From: Actinomycetota bacterium
GTDB lineage: Bacteria; Actinomycetota; Thermoleophilia; Solirubrobacterales; Solirubrobacteraceae
Direction: 5' to 3'
Assembly (NCBI GenBank): GCA_005885515.1
Contig: VAWK01000019.1
Coordinates: 38,832 to 102,831, forward strand
DNA length: 64,000 bases
This document shows positions 15,579 to 26,652 of the stretch, one piece after another. The first letter of the stretch is position 1. Every line of letters begins with the position of its first letter. Below the pieces are notes generated by a model, which was given only the letters and a program-made list of their open reading frames with translations, ran no database searches and was not told the origin of the DNA. The position numbers and the translations under genes are program-made.

Positions 15579-16296
15579 GTCCAGCCCCGATCATCGCATT
15601 CCCGCCCCCCGCCTCCTGGGCGGGCTGGCCTCGCTGGCGCTCGCGAGCTACGCGCTACCGGCGCTCGCCGGGGCGTGGCCGCCGCTGCGGCGGCCGCTGG
15701 GGATCGAGGACCGCACCGCCAGCGGACGCGGCTACGCGCTGACATTCGATGACGGCCCCCACCCGCTCGGCACCCCGGCGGTGCTCGAGATCCTCGCGCG
15801 CGCGGGCGTCACGGCGACGTTCTTCCTGGTCGGCGAGCAGGTGGCGCGCGATCGCTCGCTGGCGGGCGAGGTCGTCGCCGCCGGCCACCAGGTGGGGCTG
15901 CACTGCCACCGCCACCGCAACCTGCTGCGCCTATCCCCGCCGCAGGTGCGAGAGGACCTCGCGCGCGCCGAGGCGATCATCGCCGATGCCACCGGACGGC
16001 GCCCGCGCATCTACCGCCCGCCCTACGGGGTGCTCAACGCCTGCGCCCTGCGCCTGGCCCGAAGGCGTGGCTGGCGCACGCTGCTGTGGAGCCACTGGGG
16101 CCGGGACTGGGAGGCCCGCGCGACCCCCGCCTCGATCGCAGCACGCGCCACCGATGGCGCCGGCGAGGGCGCGGTGCTGCTGCTGCACGACGCCGACGAC
16201 TACGGGGCGGCTGGCTCGTGGCGGCGCACCGCGGCCGCGCTACCGCAGATCATCGACACGCTCGCGCAGCGCGGCCTTCGCGCGGTCGCGGCGTAG
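15577..16296 (+). CDS. Polysaccharide deacetylase (NodB domain)
   Basis: A 239-residue protein predicted to remove N- or O-acetyl groups from an envelope glycan. A hydrophobic segment at residues 14-32 acts as signal peptide or anchor. NodB motifs are TFDDGPHPLGTPAVLEIL (catalytic Asp and metal Asp), GLHCHRHRNLLRL (metal His pair), YRPPYGVLN and LLLHDADDY. All five conserved motifs are present, so activity is likely. Its start codon shares bases with the start of the divergent membrane protein (CATG at 15576-15579), leaving no space for separate upstream promoters. It sits in the envelope block before the atp operon. Confidence 0.9.
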   Translation: MSSPDHRIPAPRLLGGLASLALASYALPALAGAWPPLRRPLGIEDRTASGRGYALTFDDGPHPLGTPAVLEILARAGVTATFFLVGEQVARDRSLAGEVVAAGHQVGLHCHRHRNLLRLSPPQVREDLARAEAIIADATGRRPRIYRPPYGVLNACALRLARRRGWRTLLWSHWGRDWEARATPASIAARATDGAGEGAVLLLHDADDYGAAGSWRRTAAALPQIIDTLAQRGLRAVAA

Positions 16297-16308
16297 CGCG
16301 GCAGGCGT

Positions 16309-17277
16309 TTGGAGCGGTTCTCCGGGGCGGCGGATAAGATCGCGTACTTGTCCGTCGCGATCCCGACAAGCCGCGGGGGCTCGCGCGCGCACGCTCGTCC
16401 CGGCGCGACGGCGCCGACGCGCCTGCGCCCCCGCTGGTGGGCGGAGCTGCTCACGATTGCGTGGCTCGCGTGGGTGTACGACGCGATCACCAACCTCGCC
16501 CACCTGCGCCTGCACACCGCGCTCGCCAACGCGCGCGGGGTGCTGCACCTCGAGCAGTCGCTGCACCTGAACCCCGAGCTGACGCTCGACCGCTGGCTTG
16601 CCCATCATCACACGCTCGGCGCGATCCTGGCGGACTACTACGACAACGCCCACTGGGGGCTCACGCTGGGGCTGCTGGGATGGCTGTGGTGGCGACGCGG
16701 GGATCTGTACCGGCCGCTTCGCAACTCGCTCGTGCTCGTGAACGTGATCGGCTTCGTGGTGTTCTGGCGCTGCCCGGTCGCACCGCCGCGGATGCTGTCC
16801 GGCTTCACCGACGTGATCTCCTCCGCGCCCGCGTTCGGCCCCAACTTCCACGGCGGCGCGCTGGCGTCGCACGCGAACGAGCTCGCGGCGATGCCTTCCC
16901 TGCACATGGCCTGGGCGGCGTGGTGCGCGCTTGTCTTGTGGCGGCTGTCTGAGCGGCGCGCGGTGCGCGCGCTGGCGCTGGTGTATCCGTGCGTGACCGG
17001 GTTCGCGGTGCTCGCCACCGGCAACCACTTCGTGCTCGACCTTCTCGCCGGCGTCGCGACGCTTGCGCTGGCGCTGCTCGTGCTGGCCGCGCCGGCGGCG
17101 CTCCGCGCGGCATGGCTGCGCTCAGCGGCTGCCCGCCGCCGCTGGCTCGGCCGCCTGGACCACCGCCGCCGCCAGCTCGGCGAACGCGCCGCCGCGCCCG
17201 CGTACCGCCCCGGCCTAAGCGCCACGCGCGGCGCGACCTCGGCGCTGCGCGCCGAGGTCGAATCGGTCGGTGACTAG
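16309..17277 (+). CDS. PAP2-superfamily membrane phosphatase/transferase
   Basis: A 322-residue membrane protein of the inositolphosphotransferase/PAP2 type. Several helices precede the catalytic pieces: CPVAPPRMLSGFTD, then AMPSLHMAWAAW with the catalytic His, and TGNHFVLDLLAG with the second His and Asp. Such enzymes move or hydrolyse lipid-linked phosphate groups, for example recycling undecaprenyl pyrophosphate or exchanging phosphoinositol head groups. The TTG start at 16309 is tentative because the first 40 residues show no fold. The C-terminal 50 residues are Arg-rich and cytosolic. It follows the deacetylase by 12 bases and is probably cotranscribed with it. Confidence 0.82.
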   Translation: MERFSGAADKIAYLSVAIPTSRGGSRAHARPGATAPTRLRPRWWAELLTIAWLAWVYDAITNLAHLRLHTALANARGVLHLEQSLHLNPELTLDRWLAHHHTLGAILADYYDNAHWGLTLGLLGWLWWRRGDLYRPLRNSLVLVNVIGFVVFWRCPVAPPRMLSGFTDVISSAPAFGPNFHGGALASHANELAAMPSLHMAWAAWCALVLWRLSERRAVRALALVYPCVTGFAVLATGNHFVLDLLAGVATLALALLVLAAPAALRAAWLRSAAARRRWLGRLDHRRRQLGERAAAPAYRPGLSATRGATSALRAEVESVGD

Positions 17278-17380
17278 TAGCGGCTCGAGCCGGCCCGCGG
17301 GCTGCGCGGGCGCCGCGCTTCTGCGAGCGCAAAAACGGCCGAGATCGGCTTATCCACGGCCCGTAGCGCATGTCACAAAG

Positions 17381-17409
17381 TTGTTACGAAGTCCGCGATC
17401 AGGTAGACT
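17381..17409 (+). promoter_or_regulatory. Candidate sigma-70 promoter of the atp operon
   Basis: TTGTTA (17381-17386) and TAGACT (17404-17409) are separated by 17 bases, about 90 bases before the first gene of the ATP synthase operon. It is a reasonable vegetative promoter in an otherwise gene-free stretch (17278-17502). A short ACAA-AG-TTGT palindrome overlaps the -35 element. Confidence 0.5.
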
Positions 17410-17502
17410 AGATGCGCCGCCCGAGAGGCGAACAAACCCTCAGTCTTGGTCCGCCGCGGGAGCGCGTGCGGACTTTCGCGTCTATAGGGTGCCGGTATCC
17501 CC

Positions 17503-17940
17503 ATGCCTGATCTCGACGCCAATCTTCACTCCAATCGTCTCGCCGGAGTCCGAACCGGAGGCGGCGTCGGGCCCGCAGACGTGCTTGCCGTCCTGCGCAA
17601 TCTCGACTTGGTGTTGCTCCCTGTCGGCGTCGCGCTCGCGCTGGCGCTCGGGGCACCCGCGTTCGGGGTGCTCGTCGGCGCGGGAGGGTGGCTCCTTCAG
17701 CGCGCCTTGGCGCTCCTCGACCGCAGGCTGATCGTCAAAGCGGCGGAGCCGGGCTCGCGACTCGGGCTGAACTTCGTCGACGCGTTCGCCCGCATCTGGC
17801 TGCTCGCCGGCGCGATCGTCGCCGCGGGCGCGATCGGCGGCCGCAGCGACGGCCTCGCCGCGGCGGTTTTGATCTTTGGCGCCTACTCGCTGGCGTTCGC
17901 CGTGCGCCTGGCGAGGGGACGGTCGGGAGGGCCGGGCTGA
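17503..17940 (+). CDS. atpI: AtpI-like membrane protein of the ATP synthase operon
   Basis: A 145-residue protein with four hydrophobic segments (LVLLPVGVALALAL, FGVLVGAGGWLLQRALAL, IWLLAGAIVAAGAI, AAVLIFGAYSLAFAV). It resembles AtpI/subunit I proteins, which help assemble the c-ring or import magnesium for it. Sequence conservation is low in this family, so the call rests on length, topology and position. It is the first gene of the operon, and its TGA overlaps the atpB ATG by one base (TGATG). The N-terminal 25 residues are hydrophilic. Confidence 0.68.
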   Translation: MPDLDANLHSNRLAGVRTGGGVGPADVLAVLRNLDLVLLPVGVALALALGAPAFGVLVGAGGWLLQRALALLDRRLIVKAAEPGSRLGLNFVDAFARIWLLAGAIVAAGAIGGRSDGLAAAVLIFGAYSLAFAVRLARGRSGGPG

Positions 17941-18914
17941 TGAGTGCCGTCGCAGGGGCGCCGCCGATCGCACCCGGCGTGGGCGGAACGCCGCCCGCCG
18001 AGAAGCATGGGATGAGCACCAAACGCAAGATCGGCTTGTCGGTCTTCGGCGTGTGGTTCGGCGGCATCGTGCTGTTCGTGATCCTGTTCGGCGTCACCGC
18101 GCACAAGGCGCCCGACGTCGCCAGCAGCGCCTTCTCCCCGGTTGACGAGTTCAGGCTCGACACCTGGTTCAAGGCCGGCCCGGTCGCGTTCAACAAGGGC
18201 GTGCTGTACCTGCTTCTGACCACCGGGATCACGCTCGGGGTCATGTTCTACATCGCCAGGCGCCTGCAGCAGCGCCCCGGGCGCCTGCAGGTCGCGGTGG
18301 AGATGTTCTACGACCTCGCGCGCCGCATGTCGAGGGAAAACCTCGACCAGCGCATGGAGCGCAAATACTTCCCGCTGATCGCAACGATCTTCGTGTTTAT
18401 CCTCGTCTCGAACCTGATCGGCTACATCCCGCTGCCCGTCAACTCCGGCTCGACGTTCAAGGTCTTCGGAGCGCATATCCCGTCGCTACAGATCTACGCA
18501 GCCGACACGAATGTGGCGTTCCCGCTGATCCTCGCGCTGAGCGTGTTCGTCCTGTTCACCTACGAGGGGGTCAAGCACCACGGCCCGATCGGATACGTGA
18601 AAAGCCTCATGCCGGGAGGAGTCAAAGGACCGATCGTGGGACTGATATTCCCGATCGAGATCCTCTCGAACTTCCTGCGCCTGATCTCGCTCACGGTTCG
18701 GCTGTGGGCGAACCTGCTCGCGGGCCACCTGCTAATCGCGTTCATGGGCGGCGAGCTCGGCGTGCTCGTCGGGCTCCAGCTCGTGTCCTGGGTGCTGCTC
18801 CCGTTCGGCGTCGCGATCTTCATCTTCGAGGCGGTGCTGATCGCGGGCCTCCAGGCTTTCATCTTTGCCATCTTGACCGCCATCTACATCGGCGGGGCGG
18901 TCGAGAGTCACTAG
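17940..18914 (+). CDS. atpB: ATP synthase Fo subunit a
   Basis: Membrane subunit that forms the proton half-channels facing the c-ring. The 324-residue product has the expected pattern: KYFPLIATIFVFILVSNLIGYIP in the middle and the essential arginine in ISLTVRLWANLLAGHLLI, followed by a C-terminal helix pair ending FIFAILTAIYIGGAVESH. The start was taken at 17940 because it is coupled to the atpI stop. A second Met 25 residues in (MSTKRKIGLSVFG) is also possible. The ORF-track frame from 17688 runs through atpI and is not real there. The hydrophilic N-terminal 40 residues are longer than in Bacillus. Confidence 0.94.
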   Translation: MSAVAGAPPIAPGVGGTPPAEKHGMSTKRKIGLSVFGVWFGGIVLFVILFGVTAHKAPDVASSAFSPVDEFRLDTWFKAGPVAFNKGVLYLLLTTGITLGVMFYIARRLQQRPGRLQVAVEMFYDLARRMSRENLDQRMERKYFPLIATIFVFILVSNLIGYIPLPVNSGSTFKVFGAHIPSLQIYAADTNVAFPLILALSVFVLFTYEGVKHHGPIGYVKSLMPGGVKGPIVGLIFPIEILSNFLRLISLTVRLWANLLAGHLLIAFMGGELGVLVGLQLVSWVLLPFGVAIFIFEAVLIAGLQAFIFAILTAIYIGGAVESH

Positions 18915-18935
18915 AAAAAGACAAGGAGCTTGACG

Positions 18936-19205
18936 ATGCTTCATGCACTAATCGCAGCCACGGGGGAACCCCTCGAATACGGAAAGGCGGCCGGCCGCGC
19001 GATCGCGCTGGGCTTCGGCGCGGGCGGTGGCGCCGCCGGTGCCGGAGCGGGCATCGGGGCCGTGTTCAACGCCTCGATCCAGTCCAAGACCCGCCAGCCC
19101 GAGTTGCGCGCGGAGGTGGAGCGCGACCAGTGGCTTGGCTTCGCGCTCACCGAGGCGACCTTCTTCTACGGCCTCGTAGGCGGCTTCATCGCCTTCTTCC
19201 TCTAA
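18936..19205 (+). CDS. atpE: ATP synthase Fo subunit c
   Basis: Proteolipid of the rotating c-ring. The 89-residue product has two helices with the polar loop TRQPELRAE between them. The first helix holds the tight-packing glycine pattern (GAGAGIGAVFNASIQ). The second carries the proton-binding Glu in ALTEATFFYGLVGGFIAFFL. ATG at 18936 was preferred over the TTG at 18930 in the ORF track because AAGGAG at 18923-18928 is well spaced for it. The N-terminal extension before the first helix (LIAATGEPLEYGKAAGRA) is slightly longer than usual. Confidence 0.94.
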   Translation: MLHALIAATGEPLEYGKAAGRAIALGFGAGGGAAGAGAGIGAVFNASIQSKTRQPELRAEVERDQWLGFALTEATFFYGLVGGFIAFFL

Positions 19206-19211
19206 GCCCCG

Positions 19212-19769
19212 ATGCTTAGCGCCGCGCACATCCCAATCGGCTCCAAAGGCTCGTTCCTGATCAGCACCAACGTCGGGATCATGATCTGGACGATCGTCGT
19301 GTTCGTGATCTCGATGTTCATCCTGCGCCGAGCGGTGTTCCCCCGGATCGGCGAAGCGCTCGACAATCGCGCGAAGAAGATCGAGGGCGACATCGACGCC
19401 GCGGCGGAGCTGCGCAAGGAGGCCGACAAGGTGCTCGACGAATACCGTGAGCGGCTGAAGGAGGCGCGCGCGCAGTCGGATGAGATCGTGCAGCGCGCGC
19501 GGCAGGCCGCGGAGACGCACGAGCGCGAGGCCAAGGAGCAGGGGCGGGAGATGATTGCCGAGGCCAGCGAGCGCGCCCAGCGCGACATCGAGTCCGCCAC
19601 CAAACGCGCTCTCGACGACCTGCGCAGAGAGGTCGCCGACCTCACGATCATGGCGACGGAGAAGGTGACGCGTAAGACGCTCGACGACGCCGACCAGCGC
19701 CGCCTGGTCGAGGAAGCGCTCGGCGAGCTCGACTTCTCCGGCCTGTCCTCCGGCGCACCCAACAACTGA
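19212..19769 (+). CDS. atpF: ATP synthase Fo subunit b
   Basis: Peripheral stalk subunit holding F1 to the membrane. A single transmembrane helix ([20 protein letters not shown], residues about 19-38) is followed by a long charged amphipathic coiled coil from about residue 50 to 150 ([22 protein letters not shown] and onward). The C-terminus interacts with delta. Unlike Mycobacterium, b and delta are separate genes here and there is no b-delta fusion. The stop overlaps the atpH start by one base, which implies translational coupling. Confidence 0.94.
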   Translation: MLSAAHIPIGSKGSFLISTNVGIMIWTIVVFVISMFILRRAVFPRIGEALDNRAKKIEGDIDAAAELRKEADKVLDEYRERLKEARAQSDEIVQRARQAAETHEREAKEQGREMIAEASERAQRDIESATKRALDDLRREVADLTIMATEKVTRKTLDDADQRRLVEEALGELDFSGLSSGAPNN

Positions 19770-20305
19770 TGGAGGAGCTCGCCCAGGTATACGCCCGCTC
19801 GCTGTTTCAGGTCGCGCGCGAGCAGGACAAGCTCGATCTGCTGCGCGAGCAGCTGGGGCAGGTCGCCGACGCGATCGCCAAGCACCGCGAGCTGCAGACG
19901 TTCTTCTTCTCGCCCTACTTCTCCACCGAGGAGAAGCAGGATGCGCTCGAGCGCGTCCTCGACGGCGCCGATCCGCTCTTCGTCAACTTCCTCAATCTCT
20001 TGATCGAGAAGCACCGCATGCCCGTGATCTTCCGCGTCCGCTCGCAATACGAGCGCCTGTGGGAGGAGGAGAACCGCACACTGCCGGTCGAGATCACGAG
20101 CGCCGTGGAGCTCGACAGCGCCACCACCGACAGCGTCGGCCGGGCGATCGGCGAGCGCACCGGACGCAGGGTCACGCTCGCGGCGCGCGTCGACCCCGAC
20201 ATCCTCGGTGGCATCGTCGTGCGGGTTGGAAACTCGATTCTCGACGCCTCGATACGCAACCGGCTGGAGCAGCTGCGCAGGCACGTTGCTCAGGGAGCCT
20301 CATAG
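19769..20305 (+). CDS. atpH: ATP synthase F1 subunit delta
   Basis: Connects the top of F1 to the b stalk. The 178-residue product begins [22 protein letters not shown], the typical delta N-terminal helix. It carries [31 protein letters not shown], and the C-terminal signature [29 protein letters not shown]. Length is standard. A one-base overlap with atpF and an AGGAGA site just after its stop for atpA place it firmly in the operon. Confidence 0.95.
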   Translation: MEELAQVYARSLFQVAREQDKLDLLREQLGQVADAIAKHRELQTFFFSPYFSTEEKQDALERVLDGADPLFVNFLNLLIEKHRMPVIFRVRSQYERLWEEENRTLPVEITSAVELDSATTDSVGRAIGERTGRRVTLAARVDPDILGGIVVRVGNSILDASIRNRLEQLRRHVAQGAS

Positions 20306-20313
20306 GAGAACAC

Positions 20314-21870
<1,557 letters not shown>

Positions 21871-21888
21871 CGCCGCGCCTGTAGTCCA

Positions 21889-22800
21889 ATGGCCGCTTCT
21901 CAGCGCGACGTCCGCAGCAAGATCTCCTCGGTCAAGAACATCCAGAAGATCACACGCGCGATGGAGATGGTCGCGGCGGCGCGGCTGCGCCGCGCCGAGC
22001 AGCGGATCGCGGCGTTGCGGCCGTACGCCAACGCGATCAGGCGCATGACGCGGCAGGCCGCCCAGGCCGCAGGCACCTCAGAGGCTGCGCGCGTACCGCT
22101 GCTCGCCGAGCACGAGTCGACTACAAACGTGGCGGTGCTGCTCGTAACCGGCGACCGCGGGCTCGCGGGCGCGTTCAACTCGCAGATCATCCGCGCCGGC
22201 GTGCGCATCGCGGGCGAGCTGAGCCAGGAAGGCCTGCGCGGCAGCTGGTATGCGACCGGCCGCCGCGGCGTCTCCTCGCTCGGATTCCGCGGTTACGAGC
22301 TCGCCGGCAGCTACGTCGGCTTCGCCGACCGGCCGGCTTACGCCGATGCGCGCACAATCGCCGACGATCTGATCACCGCGTACGTCGACGGCCACATCGA
22401 CCGCGTAGAGATGATCTACAACGCGTACGTCTCGCCGCTGCGCCAGACCGTCACGCAGGAGCGCCTGTTGCCGCTCGCGCACGCCACTATCACGGGCGAG
22501 GAGGAGGAGGAGGCTCAGGACGGGGATGAGCCACGCGCCCGCGCGGCCGTCGCGTACGAGCCCGACCCGGATGCGATCTTGAGAAGGCTGGTGCCCGACT
22601 ATGTGGAGATCTCGATCTACCGCGCGCTCGTCGAGTCCACCGCGGGCTTCTTCGGCGCGCAGATGACCGCCATGCGTTCGGCATCGGACAACGCCGGTGA
22701 AATAATCACCGGCCTCACGCTGCAGATGAACCGCGCCCGCCAGGCCGAGATCACGCAGGAGATCATGGAGGTCGTCGCGGGCGCAGAGGGGCTGAGCTAG
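21889..22800 (+). CDS. atpG: ATP synthase F1 subunit gamma
   Basis: Central rotor shaft linking the c-ring to the catalytic sites. The N-terminal helix (VRSKISSVKNIQKITRAMEMVAAARLRRAEQRI) and C-terminal helix (FFGAQMTAMRSASDNAGEII, LQMNRARQAEITQEIMEVV) are classic. The middle Rossmann-like part includes LLVTGDRGLAGAFNSQI. An acidic loop (TGEEEEEAQDGDEPRAR, residues about 203-220) is inserted before the C-terminal helix, where mycobacterial gammas also have a loop linked to inhibition of hydrolysis. The start lies 18 bases after atpA. Confidence 0.95.
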   Translation: MAASQRDVRSKISSVKNIQKITRAMEMVAAARLRRAEQRIAALRPYANAIRRMTRQAAQAAGTSEAARVPLLAEHESTTNVAVLLVTGDRGLAGAFNSQIIRAGVRIAGELSQEGLRGSWYATGRRGVSSLGFRGYELAGSYVGFADRPAYADARTIADDLITAYVDGHIDRVEMIYNAYVSPLRQTVTQERLLPLAHATITGEEEEEAQDGDEPRARAAVAYEPDPDAILRRLVPDYVEISIYRALVESTAGFFGAQMTAMRSASDNAGEIITGLTLQMNRARQAEITQEIMEVVAGAEGLS

Positions 22801-24354
<1,554 letters not shown>

Positions 24355-24358
24355 CCCC

Positions 24359-24766
24359 GTGGCGCGCACGAAATTCCCAGCCGAAGTGCTCACCCCCGAG
24401 GGCGAGCTGTTCAACGAGGAGGTGGAGATGCTCTCCACGCACACGGCGCTGGGCTCGATCGGGATCCTCGCCAACCACGAGCCGGTGCTGGCGCTGCTCG
24501 AACCCACCGAGCTGCGGCTGTACAGGTCGGAGTCGGACATCGTGCGCTTCGCCCAGGCGGAGGGCTATCTGCAGTTCGCCGAAAACCGAGCGCTCGTGCT
24601 GGTCGAGGAGGCGATCGCGCCGGACGCGCTCGACCGCGCCACGGTCGAGACGAGGCTCACCGAAGCTCGCGCGGCCGCGGAGCGCGCCGCGGAGGGCAGC
24701 GAGGAAGCCGCGCGCGCCAACCGCGACGTACGCCGCTACGAGGCGTTCCTGAAGGTAGCCGGATAG
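24359..24766 (+). CDS. atpC: ATP synthase F1 subunit epsilon
   Basis: Rotor subunit at the foot of gamma that can inhibit ATP hydrolysis. The beta-sandwich (FPAEVLTPEGELFNEEVEML, GSIGILANHEPVLALLEP) is intact. A C-terminal helical hairpin (RAAAERAAEGSEEAARANRDVRRYEAFLKV) is present, so the inhibitory form is possible. The GTG start is 4 bases after the atpD stop. It is the last gene of the core operon. The next gene starts two bases after its stop and may be cotranscribed. Confidence 0.93.
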   Translation: MARTKFPAEVLTPEGELFNEEVEMLSTHTALGSIGILANHEPVLALLEPTELRLYRSESDIVRFAQAEGYLQFAENRALVLVEEAIAPDALDRATVETRLTEARAAAERAAEGSEEAARANRDVRRYEAFLKVAG

Positions 24767-24768
24767 GC

Positions 24769-25245
24769 GTGCAGAGCTCGAGCGCCGCCGGCGAGCACTT
24801 CGCGCGCAAGCGCCCGCGGTGGTTCACCCGCCACGTCTTCAACCCGATCGTCGCCGCGTTCACGCGCGTGGGTCTGAGCCTGCTCGGCTCGCGCGTGCTG
24901 GAGGTGCGCGGGCGCTCCTCGGGCGTGCCGCGCCGCACGCCGGTCAATCTGCTCGAGTTCGAGGGTCAGCGCTACCTAGTAGCGCCGCGCGGCGACACGC
25001 AGTGGGCGCGCAACCTGCGCGTCGCCAGGGAGGGCAGGCTGCTCGTCGGCCGCCGCAGCGAGCGCTTCACCGCTAGCGAGCTCAGCGACGAGGAAAAGCC
25101 GCCGCTGCTGCGGGCGTACCTGCAGCGCTGGGGGCTCGAGGTGGGCGCCTTCTTCGACGGCGTCGGCGCGCGCGCGAGCGAGCAGGAGCTGCGCCGGATC
25201 GCGCCCAAGCACCCCGTCTTCCGCCTGCGCTCGGGCGCGCCGTGA
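24769..25245 (+). CDS. Nitroreductase family deazaflavin-dependent oxidoreductase
   Basis: Small split-barrel protein of the F420-binding Ddn/DUF385 family, 158 residues. Signatures are RVGLSLLGSRVLEVRGRSSGVPRRTPVNLLEFEGQRYLVAPRGDTQWARNLR, where the RG(R/K)SSG segment and the WxxNL segment contact the deazaflavin cofactor. Members reduce quinones, nitro compounds or unknown substrates with F420H2. That implies the host makes F420, common in actinobacteria and Thermoleophilia. The GTG start is two bases after atpC, so it may ride on the atp transcript. A second family member lies at 61948-62436. Confidence 0.85.
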   Translation: MQSSSAAGEHFARKRPRWFTRHVFNPIVAAFTRVGLSLLGSRVLEVRGRSSGVPRRTPVNLLEFEGQRYLVAPRGDTQWARNLRVAREGRLLVGRRSERFTASELSDEEKPPLLRAYLQRWGLEVGAFFDGVGARASEQELRRIAPKHPVFRLRSGAP

Positions 25246-25293
25246 GGGCCTCCGCGCCCGGGCGCGGTGCCAGCGGCTAGCCTTCTCGGCGCG

Positions 25294-26652
25294 ATGAGTA
25301 CCGCGGGCGAGCGCGAACCAATCGCGGTGATCGGCGCCGGTTACGTCGGCCTGGTGAGCGCCGCCGGCTTTGCCGAGCTGGGCAGCGAGGTGTGGTGCGT
25401 GGACATCGATGCCGCCAAGATCGAACGCCTGCGCGCGGGCGAGGTGCCGATCCACGAGCCCGGCGTGCAGGAGCTGCTGCGCCGCAACGCCGGGACGCTG
25501 CACTTCTCGACCGACCTGGCGGGAGCGCTCGAGCACGCGCGCCTGCTGTTTGTCGCCGTTGGCACGCCGCCCACGTACTCCGGAGACGCCGACCTGTCGG
25601 CTGTGCACGCGGTCGTGGAGGCGATCCCGCCGAGCGAGGAACACGCGCTGGTGATGAAGTCGACGGTGCCGTGCGGCACGGGGGCGGCGTTGCAACGCTC
25701 GTTTCGCGAGCGCGGCAAGGGCGGCCTGGGCTACGTCTCGTGCCCGGAGTTTCTGCGCGAGGGCTCGGCCGTGCACGACTTCATGCACCCCGACCGCGTG
25801 GTGGTGGGCATCGACGAGCACGACTCGTGGGCGGGGGACGCGGTGGTCGAGCTGTACGCATCGCTGGGGGTCCCGCTGGTGCGCACCGACATCGCCAGCG
25901 CGGAGATGGTCAAGCTGGCCTCGAACGCGTTCCTGGCGACGAAGATCTCGTTCATCAACGAGATCGCCAACGTGTGCGAGGAGACCGGCGCCGACGTGGT
26001 CGAGGTCGCGCGCGGCATGGGCCTGGACACCCGCATCGGGCCACGCTTTTTGCACGCCGGCATCGGCTACGGCGGTAGCTGCTTTCCGAAGGATGTCGAC
26101 GCGCTCAAGCAGCTGGCCGGCAACTCGGGCTATCACTTCCAGCTGCTGACGGCGGTGATCGAGGTCAACGAACTGCAGAAGCGGCGCGTGATCGCCAAGC
26201 TGCACAAGCACCTCGGCGGCCTGGCCGGCCGGCGCGTGGCGCTGTTCGGCCTCGCGTTCAAGCCCGAAACCGATGACATGCGCGACGCCTCCTCGCTCGT
26301 GCTGGCCGCGCGCCTGAACGCCGACGGCGCGCGCGTGGTGGCGTATGACCCGGTGGCCGAGGAGCAAGCTCGCAGGATGGTGAGCGGGATCGAGTTCGCC
26401 GGCTCGGCGCTGGAGGCCGCCGGCGATGCCGATGCGGTGGTGCTGGTCACCGAGTGGCCGGAGTTCCAGACGCTCGACTGGGGGCTGGTCGCCGAGCGCA
26501 TGCGTGGCGTCCTGGTCATCGACGGGCGCAACGCGCTCGACCCGGACGCCGTGCGCGCCGCCGGCCTTACCTACGAGGGCGTCGGACGGTCGGCGCAGCG
26601 GCGCGCCGGCGAGCGGGAACCAGACGCGCGCGTGCCGGGGGGGTCTCGCTGA
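25294..26652 (+). CDS. UDP-glucose 6-dehydrogenase (UDP-glucose/GDP-mannose dehydrogenase family)
   Basis: Oxidises a nucleotide sugar twice with NAD+, typically UDP-glucose to UDP-glucuronate, for envelope polysaccharides. The 452-residue product begins with the Rossmann motif VIGAGYVGLVSAAGFAELG. It has VGTPPTYSGDADLS, the substrate helix EMVKLASNAFLATKISFINE, the catalytic Cys in GYGGSCFPKDVDAL, and the C-terminal LFGLAFKPETDDMRDASS. The in-frame ATG at 25294 is preferred over the GTG at 25267 since the NAD fold starts soon after. The last 20 residues are basic low complexity. The stop overlaps the next ATG (TGATG), coupling it to the nucleotidyltransferase. Confidence 0.9.
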   Translation: MSTAGEREPIAVIGAGYVGLVSAAGFAELGSEVWCVDIDAAKIERLRAGEVPIHEPGVQELLRRNAGTLHFSTDLAGALEHARLLFVAVGTPPTYSGDADLSAVHAVVEAIPPSEEHALVMKSTVPCGTGAALQRSFRERGKGGLGYVSCPEFLREGSAVHDFMHPDRVVVGIDEHDSWAGDAVVELYASLGVPLVRTDIASAEMVKLASNAFLATKISFINEIANVCEETGADVVEVARGMGLDTRIGPRFLHAGIGYGGSCFPKDVDALKQLAGNSGYHFQLLTAVIEVNELQKRRVIAKLHKHLGGLAGRRVALFGLAFKPETDDMRDASSLVLAARLNADGARVVAYDPVAEEQARRMVSGIEFAGSALEAAGDADAVVLVTEWPEFQTLDWGLVAERMRGVLVIDGRNALDPDAVRAAGLTYEGVGRSAQRRAGEREPDARVPGGSR

